From Okapia johnstoni (lineage: Eukaryota > Chordata > Mammalia > Artiodactyla > Giraffidae): a stretch of 64,000 nt of DNA. The first letter of the stretch is position 1. The number at the start of each line of letters is the position of its first letter. The notes beneath the pieces were generated by a model. It was not told where the DNA came from. It saw only the letters and a program-made list of their open reading frames with translations, and searched no databases. The stretch is from the NCBI GenBank assembly GCA_024291935.2, contig CM044313.1, forward strand, positions 84,133,001 through 84,197,000, given 5' to 3'. This document shows, piece by piece, positions 23,861 to 35,340 of this stretch. The translations under genes and the position numbers were made by a program.

Positions 23861-24030
23861 TGAACCTAAAAGTTTAAGAAAAAAGAATAATTTTAGAAAA
23901 AAGCATATTATGAAATATCGACAGTGTTAGCATAACAAAGATGTTGGATGTGTTCTACTAGTAGCCTCTGTAAATGCCTATAAATCCCTCTGCTTGAGCC
24001 AGGAGAGTCTTTATAGTTCTCCTTATCATG

Positions 24031-24242
24031 GATCTTCCTGGGGGCTCAGACGGTAAAGAATCTGCCTGCAATAGGAGACCTGGGTTTGATCCTTGGGTTG
24101 GAAAGATCCTCTGGAGAAGGGAATGACAGTCCAGTCCAGTATGCTTGCCTGGATAATCCCATGGACAGAGGAGCCTGGGGGTTACAGTCCATGGGGTCGC
24201 AAAGTCGGACACGACTGAGAGACTAACACGTTCACGTTCACT
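24031..24242 (+). mobile_element. Bov-tA SINE
   Basis: Plus-strand SINE with the head gggggctcagacggtaaag, body and BovB-like tail ending in the acacgactgag block and a short ttcacgttca tail. The likely duplication is ccttatcatg (24021-24030) against ctttattctg (24241-24250), 7 of 10 matching. Confidence 0.9.
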
Positions 24243-24250
24243 TTATTCTG

Positions 24251-25959
24251 AATAAGGAGTAGACACCTCCATTAAAATGAGACAGTGGCTGGCAGAAGAT
24301 TGGGAAATAGACCAAATGAGAAGCTAAAGTTCAGAACCAGTGTGAAAAACTGAAGTCATAGAGATGGACTCACCTATGGTCTCAAGATATGAAACCAGAT
24401 GAACATAAGTGCCAACATAAAATACCTAGTAATGTAACCCTAAAGAAACTGTAGAGATGCATAATTCTGCAAGGCAGAAGTTAGTGAAGAAGATCAGATA
24501 GGAGTCATTATTTGCACCTTTACCCAACTAGACAAATTAAAAAAAAATACTACAATCTTATCTATATACCAACAGAGCAATAATAAAAAGGAAAACAGCT
24601 GAATGAAACACAAAACAGCAGAAAAGTACCTCAAATACTCTGGGTAGAAAGGACAATAGAAGAAATTAAAAAAAAAAAAAGAATAATTTTTGTGGGGGTA
24701 GAATGTCACCCACATTCTTATGTAATCTTTTTCCCCTTGAAGAGTGATGACAAAATGCCCAAAGATAAATTAAGATTTTTGTCAATTTACAGTTGAAAAG
24801 TAGTCAAAATTAGTTATATTGTTGAAGTTTACTCAGAAGACTAATCTAAATCATATTGTGTGTTTTTTTTTCATTCTGTATTGAAATGTGTGTTTGTGTG
24901 TATGTAAACTGATATAATATAATCTATTTAATAAATAGCATAAAATGAAATATAATTTTTGTAGGTAAAATATAGTAATGAAGAAAAGCATGAGATTCCA
25001 ATATATATTACCAACTTTTCATTTTCACAGCACTGGAAATACTATATCAAAGTGACTAAATTATATTTTAAGGAACATAATTAGAATAAGAAGATTATTA
25101 TATTTAATAATTAATTTTCTTCACATAGACAAAAAGTTTTGACCACAGAAAGTATCATTAACGACAAATAATAGAATGTTCTTGTAATTTCTACTGCTGA
25201 ATGACTTTATTAATTTAGCACTTTTTGGATTTCATTATTGGAATCAAATATAAAGAACAGTCTTCTCTGAGATATTTATTGTATTTGGGGAAAATGAAAG
25301 TTACTTTTTAAAAAAATCTCTTCAAGTAAGTTGTAGAATTTTGTCGTAATTTTAGCAGCTCTATAACTCCAGTTCTTGCTCGCCTGTCACAGAACTGAGG
25401 TTAAATAAATCCCAAATGACTGTAGCCCTGCAGGCCCATCCCATAGAAATGATTGTGAGATGTATCTATTAATCATGTAAGTCCAATTCTGCTTCAGGTT
25501 TCATGTGGCAGTTGAGTGTCAGCAAAGTAAAAGCGTACAGCTGACAAGATCAGTCTTTTAAAATTAAAATGTATTTTGTTACTATTTTTCTTTGCAATTG
25601 AATGCAGTGTTGCAATTTATAGAAAGTGAAGTTTGATTTCTTATCAAGTTGTCAACATTTCTGACCTTAACTCAAGTTAATTTTTGCTTTTCTTCCCTAT
25701 ATGATACAGGTAGCAATAATCAGTGTAAATTGCAAAGCCCTGGGGCCCTCTATTTTTTCAATTATGTGGATTTCCAAGATCAGGAATAGTGATGTAACTG
25801 CATTTTAAAAATAATGCACTGAAACAGTGTACACTAGGGAAAGGGCTAATCTTCCCATGATAATAGTTAAAAACTCATATATGAAAACTTTTAAAGTTTA
25901 AAAGTCTTTCCCATAAACTTTCTCTTCTGGACCTCAATAAGCCCTACCAGATACAACTG
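24251..25959. other. Unassigned AT-rich DNA
   Basis: No recognised repeat or gene. The stretch at 25360-25560 has less AT bias and no obvious repeat. The minus-strand frame at 24494-24715 is a low-complexity chance frame through an A-rich stretch. Confidence 0.45.
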
Positions 25960-26090
25960 GGAGTTTATATGTATTATTTATAAAGAAAGAAGCTGGTAAT
26001 TGTGTCAGTTAAGGAACATGCTAAGTAGTACAGTGAGCCAGTAGTAGAGCCTGAACTCAAACATGCATCCTGTTTTCAAGTTTCTCCAGG
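25960..26090 (-). mobile_element. MIR SINE fragment
   Basis: The block order ttaaggaacatgctaagtag, cagtgagccagtagtagagc, then ctgaactcaaaca follows the reverse complement of MIR (ttgcccaaggtcacacagct followed by a cagagc..gaacccagg-type end). Diverged and short. Confidence 0.5.
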
Positions 26091-26105
26091 AAGCAAAACA
26101 TTTTA

Positions 26106-26192
26106 TTTATTTTTTTCTTTTTTTTTTTTTGTTTGTTTATTTTCTATTTTTTAACTTTACAATATTGTATTTGTTTTGCCATACATTGACAT
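26106..26192 (-). mobile_element. 87-bp L1 insertion
   Basis: A T-rich tail (26106-26150) is followed by about 40 bp of the L1 3' end (actttacaatattgta, then gttttgccatacattgaca). A perfect 13-bp duplication, gcaaaacatttta, flanks it at 26093-26105 and 26193-26205. In L1 sense the cut reads TT/AAAA. This is a true, extremely 5'-truncated L1 insertion, not a leftover of a bigger copy. Confidence 0.9.
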
Positions 26193-26205
26193 GCAAAACA
26201 TTTTA

Positions 26206-26624
26206 AAATCAAAAGAGGTCAGACTCTGAAATTACTGATTTCTGACTTTGAATTCCACACTTGCCATTTAGCTCTAGAGAATGTATCATAACCACTCATA
26301 ATATCTACTACCATATAGATATAGCTCTACAGTATGGAGCTAGTAATACTAAAATTTAAAAGTCTGAGATGGGGGTTACATGATGTAAAATAACAGTTCC
26401 TTGTTAATAATTATTTGCATGTTGTTTGCTTTAATATTCACCTCCTTCGAACTACACTGACCTTCTCTGATAGTATTGTTAGAATTTTGTTGAAGTAAAA
26501 ATTTGCTAGATATGTTTCTGTGAAATGATGAGAAAGTCCAAATCTGCATTCTAAATGGTATATATTAGGGAAAGGAGCAAAATAAGTACTGGGAGATCTA
26601 GATCTTCACCTCCTTTCTGGTTAT
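26206..26624. other. Unassigned intergenic DNA
   Basis: About 420 bp of AT-rich DNA with no recognised feature. Confidence 0.5.
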
Positions 26625-26962
26625 AATAATTAATTTCATGTATCAACTTGCCTAGGCCATGGTACCAAGGTTTTGATCAAACACCAGTCTAGATATTACT
26701 GTATGAAGGGTTTTTTGGGTTTTTTTTAAGCTTTATTAACATTTTAATCAGACTTTGCTGATTAGAGCTGAAGACTGAAGACTTTGCTGAAGGCTACTTT
26801 CTAGAATATGGATTGATGGGCCTCATCCAGTCAGTTAAAGGTCTTGAAAGAAAGACTGAGACCCCTGAAGAAGACAGAATTCTGCCTCCACGCTGCTTGT
26901 AGACTTGAGACTGCAATGTCACTTCTTTTCTGGATCTCTAGAGAACCCTGATTAATCTTAAC
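26625..26962 (+). mobile_element. Old interspersed repeat, family not named
   Basis: The start (catgtatcaacttgcctagg), the middle (gatgggcctcatccagtcag) and the end (tctctagagaaccctgatta) occur in this order in a common old mammalian interspersed repeat that I recognise but cannot name with confidence. A T/G-rich stretch at 26711-26728 looks like a later expansion. No coding. Confidence 0.55.
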
Positions 26963-27039
26963 ACTTATCCAAGGATTCAAATCAAAATAATGAGTTTGGA
27001 AGTGCTTTGGAGCACAGAGGGAAAAAACATTGTGGAAGT

Positions 27040-28058
27040 AGAAAGCATGGAATTCCAGCAGAGCTATTTAAAATCATAAAAGATGATGCTGGTAAAGTGC
27101 TACACTCAATATCCCAGCAGATTGAGAAAACTTGGCAGTGGCCACAGGACTGGAAAAGGTCAATTTTTATTCCAATCCCAAAGAAGGCAATGCCAAAGAA
27201 TGCTCACACTACTGCAGAATTGTGCTCATTTCACCTGCTAGCAAGATAAATATCAAAATCCTTCAAGCTAGACTTCAACAGTACATGAAATGAGAACTTC
27301 CAGATGTGCAAGTTGGATCTAGATAAGGAAGAAGAGCCAGAGATAAAATTGCCAACATCTGTTGCATCACAGAAAAAACAAAAGAATTCCAGAAAAAATG
27401 TCTACTTCTGCTTCATTGACTACAGTAAAGCCTTTGACTGTCTGGATCACAACAAACTGTGGAAAATTCTTAAAGAGATGGGAATAACAGACCAACTTAC
27501 CTGCCTCCTGAGAAACCTGTATGCAGGTCAAAAAGCAACAGTTAGAACTGAACATGGAACAATGGACTGGTTCAAAATTGTGAAAGGGGTATGTCAAGGA
27601 TTGTGTATTATCACCCTACTTATTCAAATATTATGCAGAGTATATCATGTGAAATATCAGGCTGGGTGAATCACAAGCTGGAATAAAGACTGCCAGGAAA
27701 AATATCAATAACTGCAGATATGCAGATGACACCACTCTAATGGCAGAAAGCAAAGAGGAACTAAAGAGCCTTTTGTTGAAAGTGAAAGAGGAGAGTGAAA
27801 AAGCTGGCTTAAAGCTTGATATTCAATAATGGAAAATCATGGCATCTAGTCCCATCACTTCATGGCAAATAGATGGGGAGAAAATGGAAACAGTGATAGA
27901 TTTTATTTTCTTGTGCTCCACAATCACTGTGGACAATGACTGCAGCCATGAAATTAAAAGACATTTGCTCCTTGGAAGAAAAGCTATGACAAATCTAGAT
28001 GGTGTATTAAAAAAACAGAGACATCGCTTTGCTATCCAGATAAGTCAAAGCTATGGTT
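27040..28058 (+). mobile_element. BovB LINE, reverse transcriptase segment
   Basis: Plus-strand BovB covering the reverse transcriptase from the ggaattccag block to just after the ctatggtttttcca block. Frames at 27007-27249, 27304-27669 and 27839-28150 carry DYSKAFDCLDHNKLWKILKE and related blocks, and YADDTTLMAES is encoded near 27717-27750. Frameshifts and stops separate the frames. The BovB 3' end is missing. The segment is joined instead to the 5' part of BovB, so the domain order is reversed relative to a normal element. Confidence 0.88.
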
Positions 28059-28727
28059 TTTCCAAAAGTCGTGACAAAACATGGTCCACTGGAGAAGGGA
28101 ATGGCAAACCACTTCAGTATTCTTGCTTTGAGAACCCCATGAACGTATGAAAAGGCAAAAGGACACTGAAAGATGAACTCCCCAGGTCAGTAGGTGCCCA
28201 ATATGCTACTGGAGATCAGTGGAGAATAACTCCAGAAAGAATGAAGGGATGGAGCCAAAGAAAAAACAACACCCAGTTGTGGATGTGACTGGTGATGGAA
28301 GTAAAGTCCGATGCTGTAAAGAGAATTATCACATAGGAACCTGGAATGTTAGGTCTGCATATCAAGGCAACTGGGACCTGGTCAAACGGGAGATGGCAAG
28401 AGTGAACATTGACATTTTGGGAATCAGTGAACTAAAATGGACTCGAATGGGAGAATTTAACTCAGATGAACATTATATCTACTACTGTGGGCAAGAATAC
28501 CTTAGAAGAAATGGAGTAGCCATCATAGTCAACAAAAGAGTCTGAAATGCAGTACTTGGATACAGTCTCGAAAAAAAACATAATGATCTCTGTTCGTTTC
28601 CAAGGCAAGCCATTCAGTATGACAGTAATCCAAGTCTATGCCCCAACTAGTAATGCTGAAGAAGCTAACATTGAACGGTTCTATGAAGACCTACAAGACC
28701 ATCTAGAAATAACACTCCAAAAGAGTT
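28059..28727 (+). mobile_element. BovB LINE, leader and endonuclease segment
   Basis: Plus-strand BovB leader plus the first part of the endonuclease. The frame at 28219-28545 includes GTWNVRS and NIDILGISELKWTRMGEF, and the frame at 28547-28729 continues with ISVRFQGKPF. The segment ends just before the GDWNA block. It sits downstream of the reverse transcriptase segment, which is the wrong way round for one element. Neither piece has a BovB 3' tail. Confidence 0.88.
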
Positions 28728-28918
28728 GACTTCACAAAACAATCTATTATTATTTACCTTACAGAGTCTTCAGGTGGCTTCTTTAGGTATTTAGAGTCTT
28801 TAGTTGTAATCAGTGGGCAAAATAATATAAGCTGGCTAACTCCAGCTCCATTGAAATGTGAACCCTGTGTAGAGTTCCAAATGATGGAATCAAATATTGA
28901 AACAAATATTACTCAGAG

Positions 28919-29108
28919 TTCGGTTCAGTTCAGTCGATCAGTCATTTCCGACTCTCTGTGACCTCATGAACTGCAGCACGCCAGGCCTCCCTGTCCATCA
29001 CCAAATCTCGGAGCTTGCTCAAACTCATGTCCATTGACTAATGGAAAAACCTAGACTTGACTAGATGGACCTTTGTTGGAAAATAATGTCTCTGCTTTTT
29101 AATATAAC
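28919..29108 (-). mobile_element. Mini BovB with internal deletion
   Basis: A 190-bp BovB remnant in reverse. The 3' terminal 120 bp (28919-29037) is joined to a block that normally lies several hundred bases further in (ggaaaaacc, then ggacctttgttgg, then tgtctctgctttttaata). The joint shares about three bases (tga). It resembles the larger deletion in the BovB at 4065, although the breakpoints differ. Confidence 0.85.
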
Positions 29109-29499
29109 CCAATACAAATCACTTAATTCTAGGGGAGACTACTATGAATAAGATGTTTCATTCTCTATTCTGTGAGTAAAATATCTGACTTTAGTAGAAT
29201 TCAACAGATGCCTATCAAAAGTTATAACAAATTAAATCCGTCTTAAGAGCTCTGTACAGTAATTTTAATCGACAGTATATATTTAAAATTTCAGTGGTAA
29301 GAGTTACATGGCACATAATAAAATACTTCCAGCATGAATTTCCAATATTCCCATCTACTTGCCTCCTTTGCACCCACTTTTCATCTCTTCTACTTAGGTC
29401 ATTTCTGAAGGGAGCTCTCTAGCCTAACAAAATATATTAGTCCCACACCAATAATTGGGAAATGTCATCACTTCAGAATGTAATTGTATGAATAGGGGT
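29109..29499. other. Unassigned intergenic DNA
   Basis: AT-rich DNA with no recognised gene or repeat. Confidence 0.45.
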
Positions 29500-29735
29500 A
29501 ATAATTATTATGTATCAAGGGTCTTCTGTGTTCACAAACTGTGTAGTGATCTTAATGTGAATCATTTTATTTAATCTTTACATCAGTGATACAGTTGAGA
29601 CAAAATGCCTTATTTTACAAATGAGGACTCCAACAGTCAATACACTGAAATACCTTACCTAAGGTCATTCAGCTAGTAAATGGGAAAGATATTATAACCT
29701 AATTCTGTCAATCTTAAGCTCCCACTCCTTTTAAA
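29500..29735 (-). mobile_element. MIR SINE
   Basis: The reverse complement of MIR is readable: atttaatctttacatcagtg, ttattttacaaatgaggact, ccttacctaaggtcattcag, then ctagtaaatggg. The characteristic conserved core is present. An ancient element. Confidence 0.75.
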
Positions 29736-29995
29736 AAATGACTGCAATGGCAATCCAAATCTTATCGAGCAAATCTTATGAAAATGTATGCTAACAATGC
29801 AATCTTACTAAGTCAAAATCATGAATTAAAATGAAGATGAATTAAGCAGATACTGTAATTAAAATGGATAGTGAAATTATGCCTACGGAATTTGGAAGAG
29901 GGTTTGAAGTGAAATTCAGAGATTGTATAATGAGAGATATCAAATGAAGGAGGGTCAGGGTAAGGAACAGCTCTTTTATTATAATTATTTGTTTT

Positions 29996-31321
29996 CAGTT
30001 CAGTTCAGTCACTCAGTAGTGTCCGACTCTTTGCGACCCCATGAACCGCAGCATGCCAGGCCTCCCTGTCCATCACCAACTCCCTGAGTCCACCCAAACC
30101 CATGTCCATCGAGTCAGTGATGCCATTCAGCCATCTCATCCTCTGTCATCCCCTTCTCCTCCTGCCCCAATCCTTCCCAGCATTAGGGTCTTTTCCAATA
30201 AGTCAACTCTTCGCATGAGGTGGCCAAAGTATTGGAGTTTCAGCTTCAACAGCAGTCCTTCCAATGAACACCCAGGACTGATCTCCTTTAGGGTGGACTG
30301 GTTGGATCTCCTTGCAGTCCAAGTGACTCTCAAGAGTCTTCTCAAACACCACAGTTCAAAAGCATCAATTCTTCGTCACTCAGCTTTCTTCACAGTCCAA
30401 CTCTCACATCCATACATGACCACTGGAAAAACCATAGCCTTGACTAGACGGACCTTTGTTGGCAAAGTAATGTCTCTGCTTTTTAATATGCTGTCTAGGT
30501 TGGTCATAACTTTCCTTCCAAGGAGTGTCTTTTAATTTCATGGCTGCAATCACCATCTGCAGTGATTTTGGAGCCCCCAAAAATATAGTCAGCCACTGTT
30601 TCCACTGTTTCCCCATCTATCTGCCATGAAGTGATGGGACCGGATGCCATGATCTTAGTTTTCAGAATATTGAGCTTTAAGCCAACTTTTTTGCTCTCCA
30701 CTTTCACTTTCATCAAGAGGCTCTTTAGTTCTTCTTCACTTTCTGCCATAAGGGTAGTATCATCTGCATATCTGAGGTTATTGTTATTTCTCCCAGTAAT
30801 CTTGATTCTAGCTTGTGTTTCTTCCAGCCCAGCGTTTCTCATGATGTACTCTGTATATAAGTTAAATAAGCAGGGTGACAATATACAGCCTTGACGTACT
30901 CCTTTTCCTATTTGGAACCAGTCTGTTGTTCCATGTCCAGTTCTACTGTTTCTTCCTGACCGGCATATAGATTTCTCAAGAGACAGGTCAGGTGGTCTGG
31001 TATTCCCATCTCTTTCAGAATTTTCCACAGTTTATTGTGATCCACACAGTCAAAGGCTTTGACATAATCAATAAAGCAGAAATAGATGTTTTTCTGGAAC
31101 TCTCTTGCTTTTTCGGTGATCCAGCGGATGCTGGCAATTTTATCTCTGTTTCCTCTGTCTTTTCTAAAACCAGCTTGAACATCTGGAAGTTCATGGTTCA
31201 CTTATTGCTGAAGCCTGGCTTGGAGAATTTTACGCATTACTTTACTAGCGTGTGAGATGAGTTCAGTTGTACGGTAGTTTGAGCATTCTTTGACCTTGCC
31301 TTTCTTTGGGATTGGAATGAA
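29996..31321 (-). mobile_element. 5'-truncated BovB LINE with exact duplication
   Basis: A BovB in reverse from its 3' microsatellite (29996) to the middle of the reverse transcriptase (31321). A perfect 13-bp duplication, aattatttgtttt, lies at 29983-29995 and 31322-31334. The sequence is close to what I know as the BovB consensus and the active-site box is intact, so this looks like one of the youngest BovBs in the window. Confidence 0.95.
30504..31201 (-). pseudogene. BovB reverse transcriptase remnant with intact YADD
   Basis: The frame at 30908-31201 covers DVQAGFRKDRGNRDKIASI, DYVKAFDCVDHNKLWKILKE and LLRNLYAGQE. The frame at 30504-31028 continues with GTTDWFQIGKGVRQGCILSP and the catalytic box LRYADDTTLMAE. 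A single frame change separates them near 30920-30950. The rest of the protein (endonuclease and early reverse transcriptase) was never inserted here, so no working enzyme can be made. Confidence 0.9.
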
Positions 31322-31516
31322 ATTATTTGTTTTACCAAATATAAAATAATAGAAATGAATCAACATTTTTCCTGTATATAGTGACTGACATCTAACCTAT
31401 GGACACAGAATTTTGAACATATAGGACAATACACATCTAAGTACTTTGTCATATGCTCTTGGATGCGCTTTTAAGAAACTCCATTAAGGTTCACAAGCAA
31501 TTATGATACATTATAG

Positions 31517-31930
31517 CAATGTTTCCTAGCCTTTTTGGCACCAGGGACTGGTTTTGTAGAAAACAAGTTTTCCACAGACCATGGTGGGGATGGTTTTGGT
31601 GTTATCCAAGAATATTACCTTTATTGTGTACTTTACTTCTAGTATTATTACATTGTATATGTAATGAAGTAATTATACAACTCACCATAAGGCAGAATCA
31701 GATCATCAGTCATTAGATTCTCATAAGGAGTGCCCAACCTAGACCTCTTGCATACACAGCTCACAGTCGCGTTTGCACTCCTATGAAAATGGAATGCCGC
31801 CCTTGATCTGACAGGAGGCAGAGCTGCGGCAGTACTGCAAGTGATGGGGAGCGACTGTAAATACAAATGAGGCTTTGCTCGCTCACCTGCTGCTCACCTC
31901 CTGCTGTGTTGCCTGGGTTGGGAACCCCTG
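31517..31930. mobile_element. hAT-type DNA transposon fossil
   Basis: A 414-bp element with terminal inverted repeats (caatgtttcctagcc at the left, ggttgggaacccctg at the right) and an 8-bp target-site duplication, cattatag (31509-31516) against cagtatag (31931-31938). The 8-bp size and the CAG..CTG-type ends fit hAT elements. Near 31720-31795 an internal inverted repeat (ttagattctcataaggagtg against cactcctatgaaaatg) can fold into a hairpin. It carries no transposase and is a non-autonomous relic. Confidence 0.8.
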
Positions 31931-32004
31931 CAGTATAGCACTCTGAAATCATGAGATCTAGGATAAAAAGTTTACTCTCCCTAGGCATCTAACAGACCTC
32001 ACAC

Positions 32005-32152
32005 TGGTATATTGACCCCCTGCCACATGGTCACCACAAGTTTGTTCTTTATGTCTGTGAGTCTGTTCATAGAAAAATTCATTTCTGTCATATTTTAGAT
32101 TCCGCATGCAAGTGACATCATACGGTATTTGTCTTTCTCTTTCTGACTTAAG
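32005..32152 (-). mobile_element. L1 3' untranslated scrap
   Basis: It resembles the 3' region of the L1 at 59758: the tctgtgagtctgtt block, then tagattccgcatg, then atttgtctttctctttctga. Both ends are cut without tail or duplication, so it is a leftover of an older L1. Confidence 0.65.
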
Positions 32153-34793
32153 AAGGGATGCATTTCCCTGCCTCAAGTTCTTCAGCTCTTGTGGAACTTT
32201 CCTGGAATTCAACTAAGCTATATCAGATACAGAGGCTAAACTCCCAAACAATAAGCTATAATCATTCCAGTTAGGAGTCCACTATCTATTTTTTCTGGGC
32301 TGTTAATTTGTAACAGTGGTATAAATGTGGAATGGTTTTGTAAATAGGGTGTATGTTCTGAGTAAATGTGAAATCATTAGTCTAAATAAAATAATATCTA
32401 GGATTTTAAAACAACTGAAATTATTACTTTGTCTTAGTTATTTCCATTTATTTTAATATAGTATGTCTGTTTTTATTCATTATTACTGGCAAGTTCTATA
32501 GAGCTCCTGAGTCACCGCTTCCAGCATACAGTTAAAAGGGGTTTACTGGAAATACTGAGTAACTATATAATGAGAAATTGTTTTTCACCTTAAACAACAA
32601 GCAAATTGAAATTCTTCCTACCTTAGTATATTTAAGACATTACTCCTAGACTGAGAAGCAAACAAAATAATCTATGACCGTTTAACTGTTAAACAAAAGT
32701 GTCCAATAGTGTCCAATGCATATGTTGTCAAATAATATCAAATTATGACTTCATTTGCATGAAATATGTAAAGTCATGCTTCTCTAAGCTTGTTATACTC
32801 GACTAAACATTAAAAAAAGATAAAATAGGTATTGGGTATGCACTGATACATGGAAATATCTTCAAGATATTTCTTGAAGTCAAAACAAGGCATACAAGAT
32901 AATATTAAATTTCTAGTCTGTAAAGTTTCAAAATATAAATTATGTAACATAAATGTTGCTTATACCTACCAAAGAACAGTGAAAGTCTTGGCAATAAAAT
33001 AATAGAAGTAGTTGATCATAGAGGATAAAATAGGTTAAGGTTTGTATGTGTCTTCTCAACGTGTCTTTCTCATGAAGCAATTTCACTAAAGAAATAATTA
33101 TAATTATAAGTCTTGCTATAAACTGCAACCTCCAATTATTTATTCCTTGGACTTACCTAATGAATCATTAAGAGCAGTCACTCTAAGTAATTTTGTTAAA
33201 TTTATATTAATTCTCTTAAACATAATATTGCGCAAAGTCACATATCCATTATATGAGAGGATAAAGTCATATGCTAAGCAATAGAAAAAGTAAAAACTAT
33301 TACACAATGCTTGCTTAATTTTCAAAAAGTTACAGTTATTACATACAACATAAAACCGGTCCTATGCAAAAATCAAATTTAATAAATGATGCCAGGTAGC
33401 ACTTGTGTATGTTTAAGGCTGTAATGTATGAAGTATTCAATATTCATGATTATATGAGAAGCCAAGAGCATGGTTCCCAAATTCCTGACTGTTAGGAAAA
33501 GTGCCAATTCATGCTGACATTCCCATCAAACCAGAGAAACAAGGGGACAATTGTAGAGACCACTTCTTAAGAATTAAGTCTTTATTGTTTGAAAAATTGT
33601 ATTCTGAAATTGCTATTTCTAGTTTCTTGATATTTCTTTTATGACCTATTGGGTGATAAATAAATTATTTTGGTTGTTGTTTTAGTATACTAAATCAGAA
33701 AAAATACAACTTTATGTTACTCCCTGGCTCCTCAATTTTCTAAATGGTTCATATTCCACCAAGTCTGGGAATCACCATCCTACTGAAATTGTAAAATACC
33801 AAGCTGCAGCAACCAGGAATTATATTCATAATGTTACACAGATAATAACCATATTTATGATTATGTATAGACTTGGCTTCAGCTAAAGACTTCCAAATCT
33901 CTACCTGGAAGTTATATTATTCCCCTGAAACAAAAGGAATTTAAAACCTGCCTCTCACTTGTGCATGATGGTAAAAGCATAAGCAGCAAAAAATGAGCTC
34001 AGAGAGTTACAAAGTTGCAAGGTTACATACATAAAGCAAAAGTCACTTTCTTTTCTGAGCAAATTGGAGAAAGTTTCTGTCTTTAGCAATACCATAAATT
34101 CTCCATTTAAAACTGGAATTCTGAGTGTGCAAGTAATTGAATGCTTTTGTTTAAAGAAATAACTATTTCTTTGAACACAGAATCACAGAAAAGTTAAACA
34201 ATGGCTGAAAGCATTAAGAAAATCCCAGACTAGAGCAGATTACACTTTTTTTTTTCTGTGTAAGTGTTTAAATTAATACCACTCCATAAGAATTCTGATT
34301 TATTAACAGAAGCACAGGTTATATTTAGTTAATTGTTTATTATTATCTTCTCCTGGCTGTTATGAAATATATTGTAGTCAATCTTAATATACCATTTGGT
34401 TTGAAGGTACATGGATGGGATTTGAACAGAAGTTCAGTCTTCTTGAGTATGATGTCAAAGGCACAGTGACCCTGCCAGCTGTCTGGCCCTCCTCTAGAGA
34501 AAGGGCACTTCGTTTATTCATCAGTTCCTGTCTCAAGCTGTCCAGTTGAGATGTGAACACAGTGACAGAAAAGTACCATGAAATTCTTCCATCCGGGAAA
34601 CAGGGTAGACTGTTTAAGCTGCTTCATGTGACCCCAAAGTTTCTGGGCTTCCAGTTGATATTATTGCATCATTTTATATAAGCTATATGAATTTTATTAA
34701 CATGACTTCATTAAATTCTGAAGTTCCAGTTCAAAGTCACTCTAACTGTGACAAAACCAGCTTTAATAAGCAGAAACAAAAGTTTCTTAAAGT
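32153..34793. other. Unassigned AT-rich DNA
   Basis: A 2.6-kb stretch with no young SINE or LINE and no recognisable gene. The minus-strand frames at 32940-33128 and 33140-33325 are short and AT-driven. Sequence at 34420-34660 is less AT-biased, but I cannot assign it. Confidence 0.45.
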
Positions 34794-34794
34794 G

Positions 34795-35008
34795 GGTTTC
34801 CCAGGTGGTGCAGTGGTAAAGAAACTGCCTGCCAATGCAGAAGACACAAGAGACAGCTTCAATCCCTGAGTTGGGAAGATCCCCTGGAATAGGAAATGGT
34901 AATCCACTCCAGTATTCTTGCCCAGAAAATTCCATAGATAGAGGAGTTTAGCAAGCTGCAGTCCATGGGGTTGCAAAAAGTGAGTCATGACTGAACACAC
35001 ACACACAT
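34795..35008 (+). mobile_element. Bov-tA SINE with CA tail
   Basis: Plus-strand Bov-tA with a tRNA-like head (ccaggtggtgcagtggtaaag), body and BovB-like tail, ending in a short CA run. The likely duplication is ttcttaaagtg (34784-34794) against ttcataagtg (35012-35021). Confidence 0.9.
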
Positions 35009-35200
35009 TCATTCATAAGTGAATTACTTCTGTCATGACTTTTTCACTTAAATCAATATTTTTATATTACACAAACTTTGAAAATCTTGTTACCATCAGT
35101 CACTGAAAATGTAGAACTAATTCTATGTGGATTCCCAAAGCTGTGTGTTATTAGGGCAATTTACCAATATAATAAATTGAATGTGTATATACTATATAGT

Positions 35201-35330
35201 AGAGAAGGAAATGGCAATCCCCTCCAGTGTTCTTGCCTAGAAAATCCCATGGACAAAGAAGCCTGGAGAGCTACAATCCATGGGGTTGCAAAGAGTCTGA
35301 CACGACTGAGCAACTAACGCACACATACAC
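35201..35330 (+). mobile_element. Bov-A monomer SINE
   Basis: A single Bov-A unit without the tRNA-like head: gagaaggaaatggcaatccc, cccatggacaaagaagcctg, then gactgagcaactaacgca. The flanks atactatatag and atacactgtag are only weakly similar as a target duplication. Confidence 0.82.
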
Positions 35331-35340
35331 TGTAGAGTAT

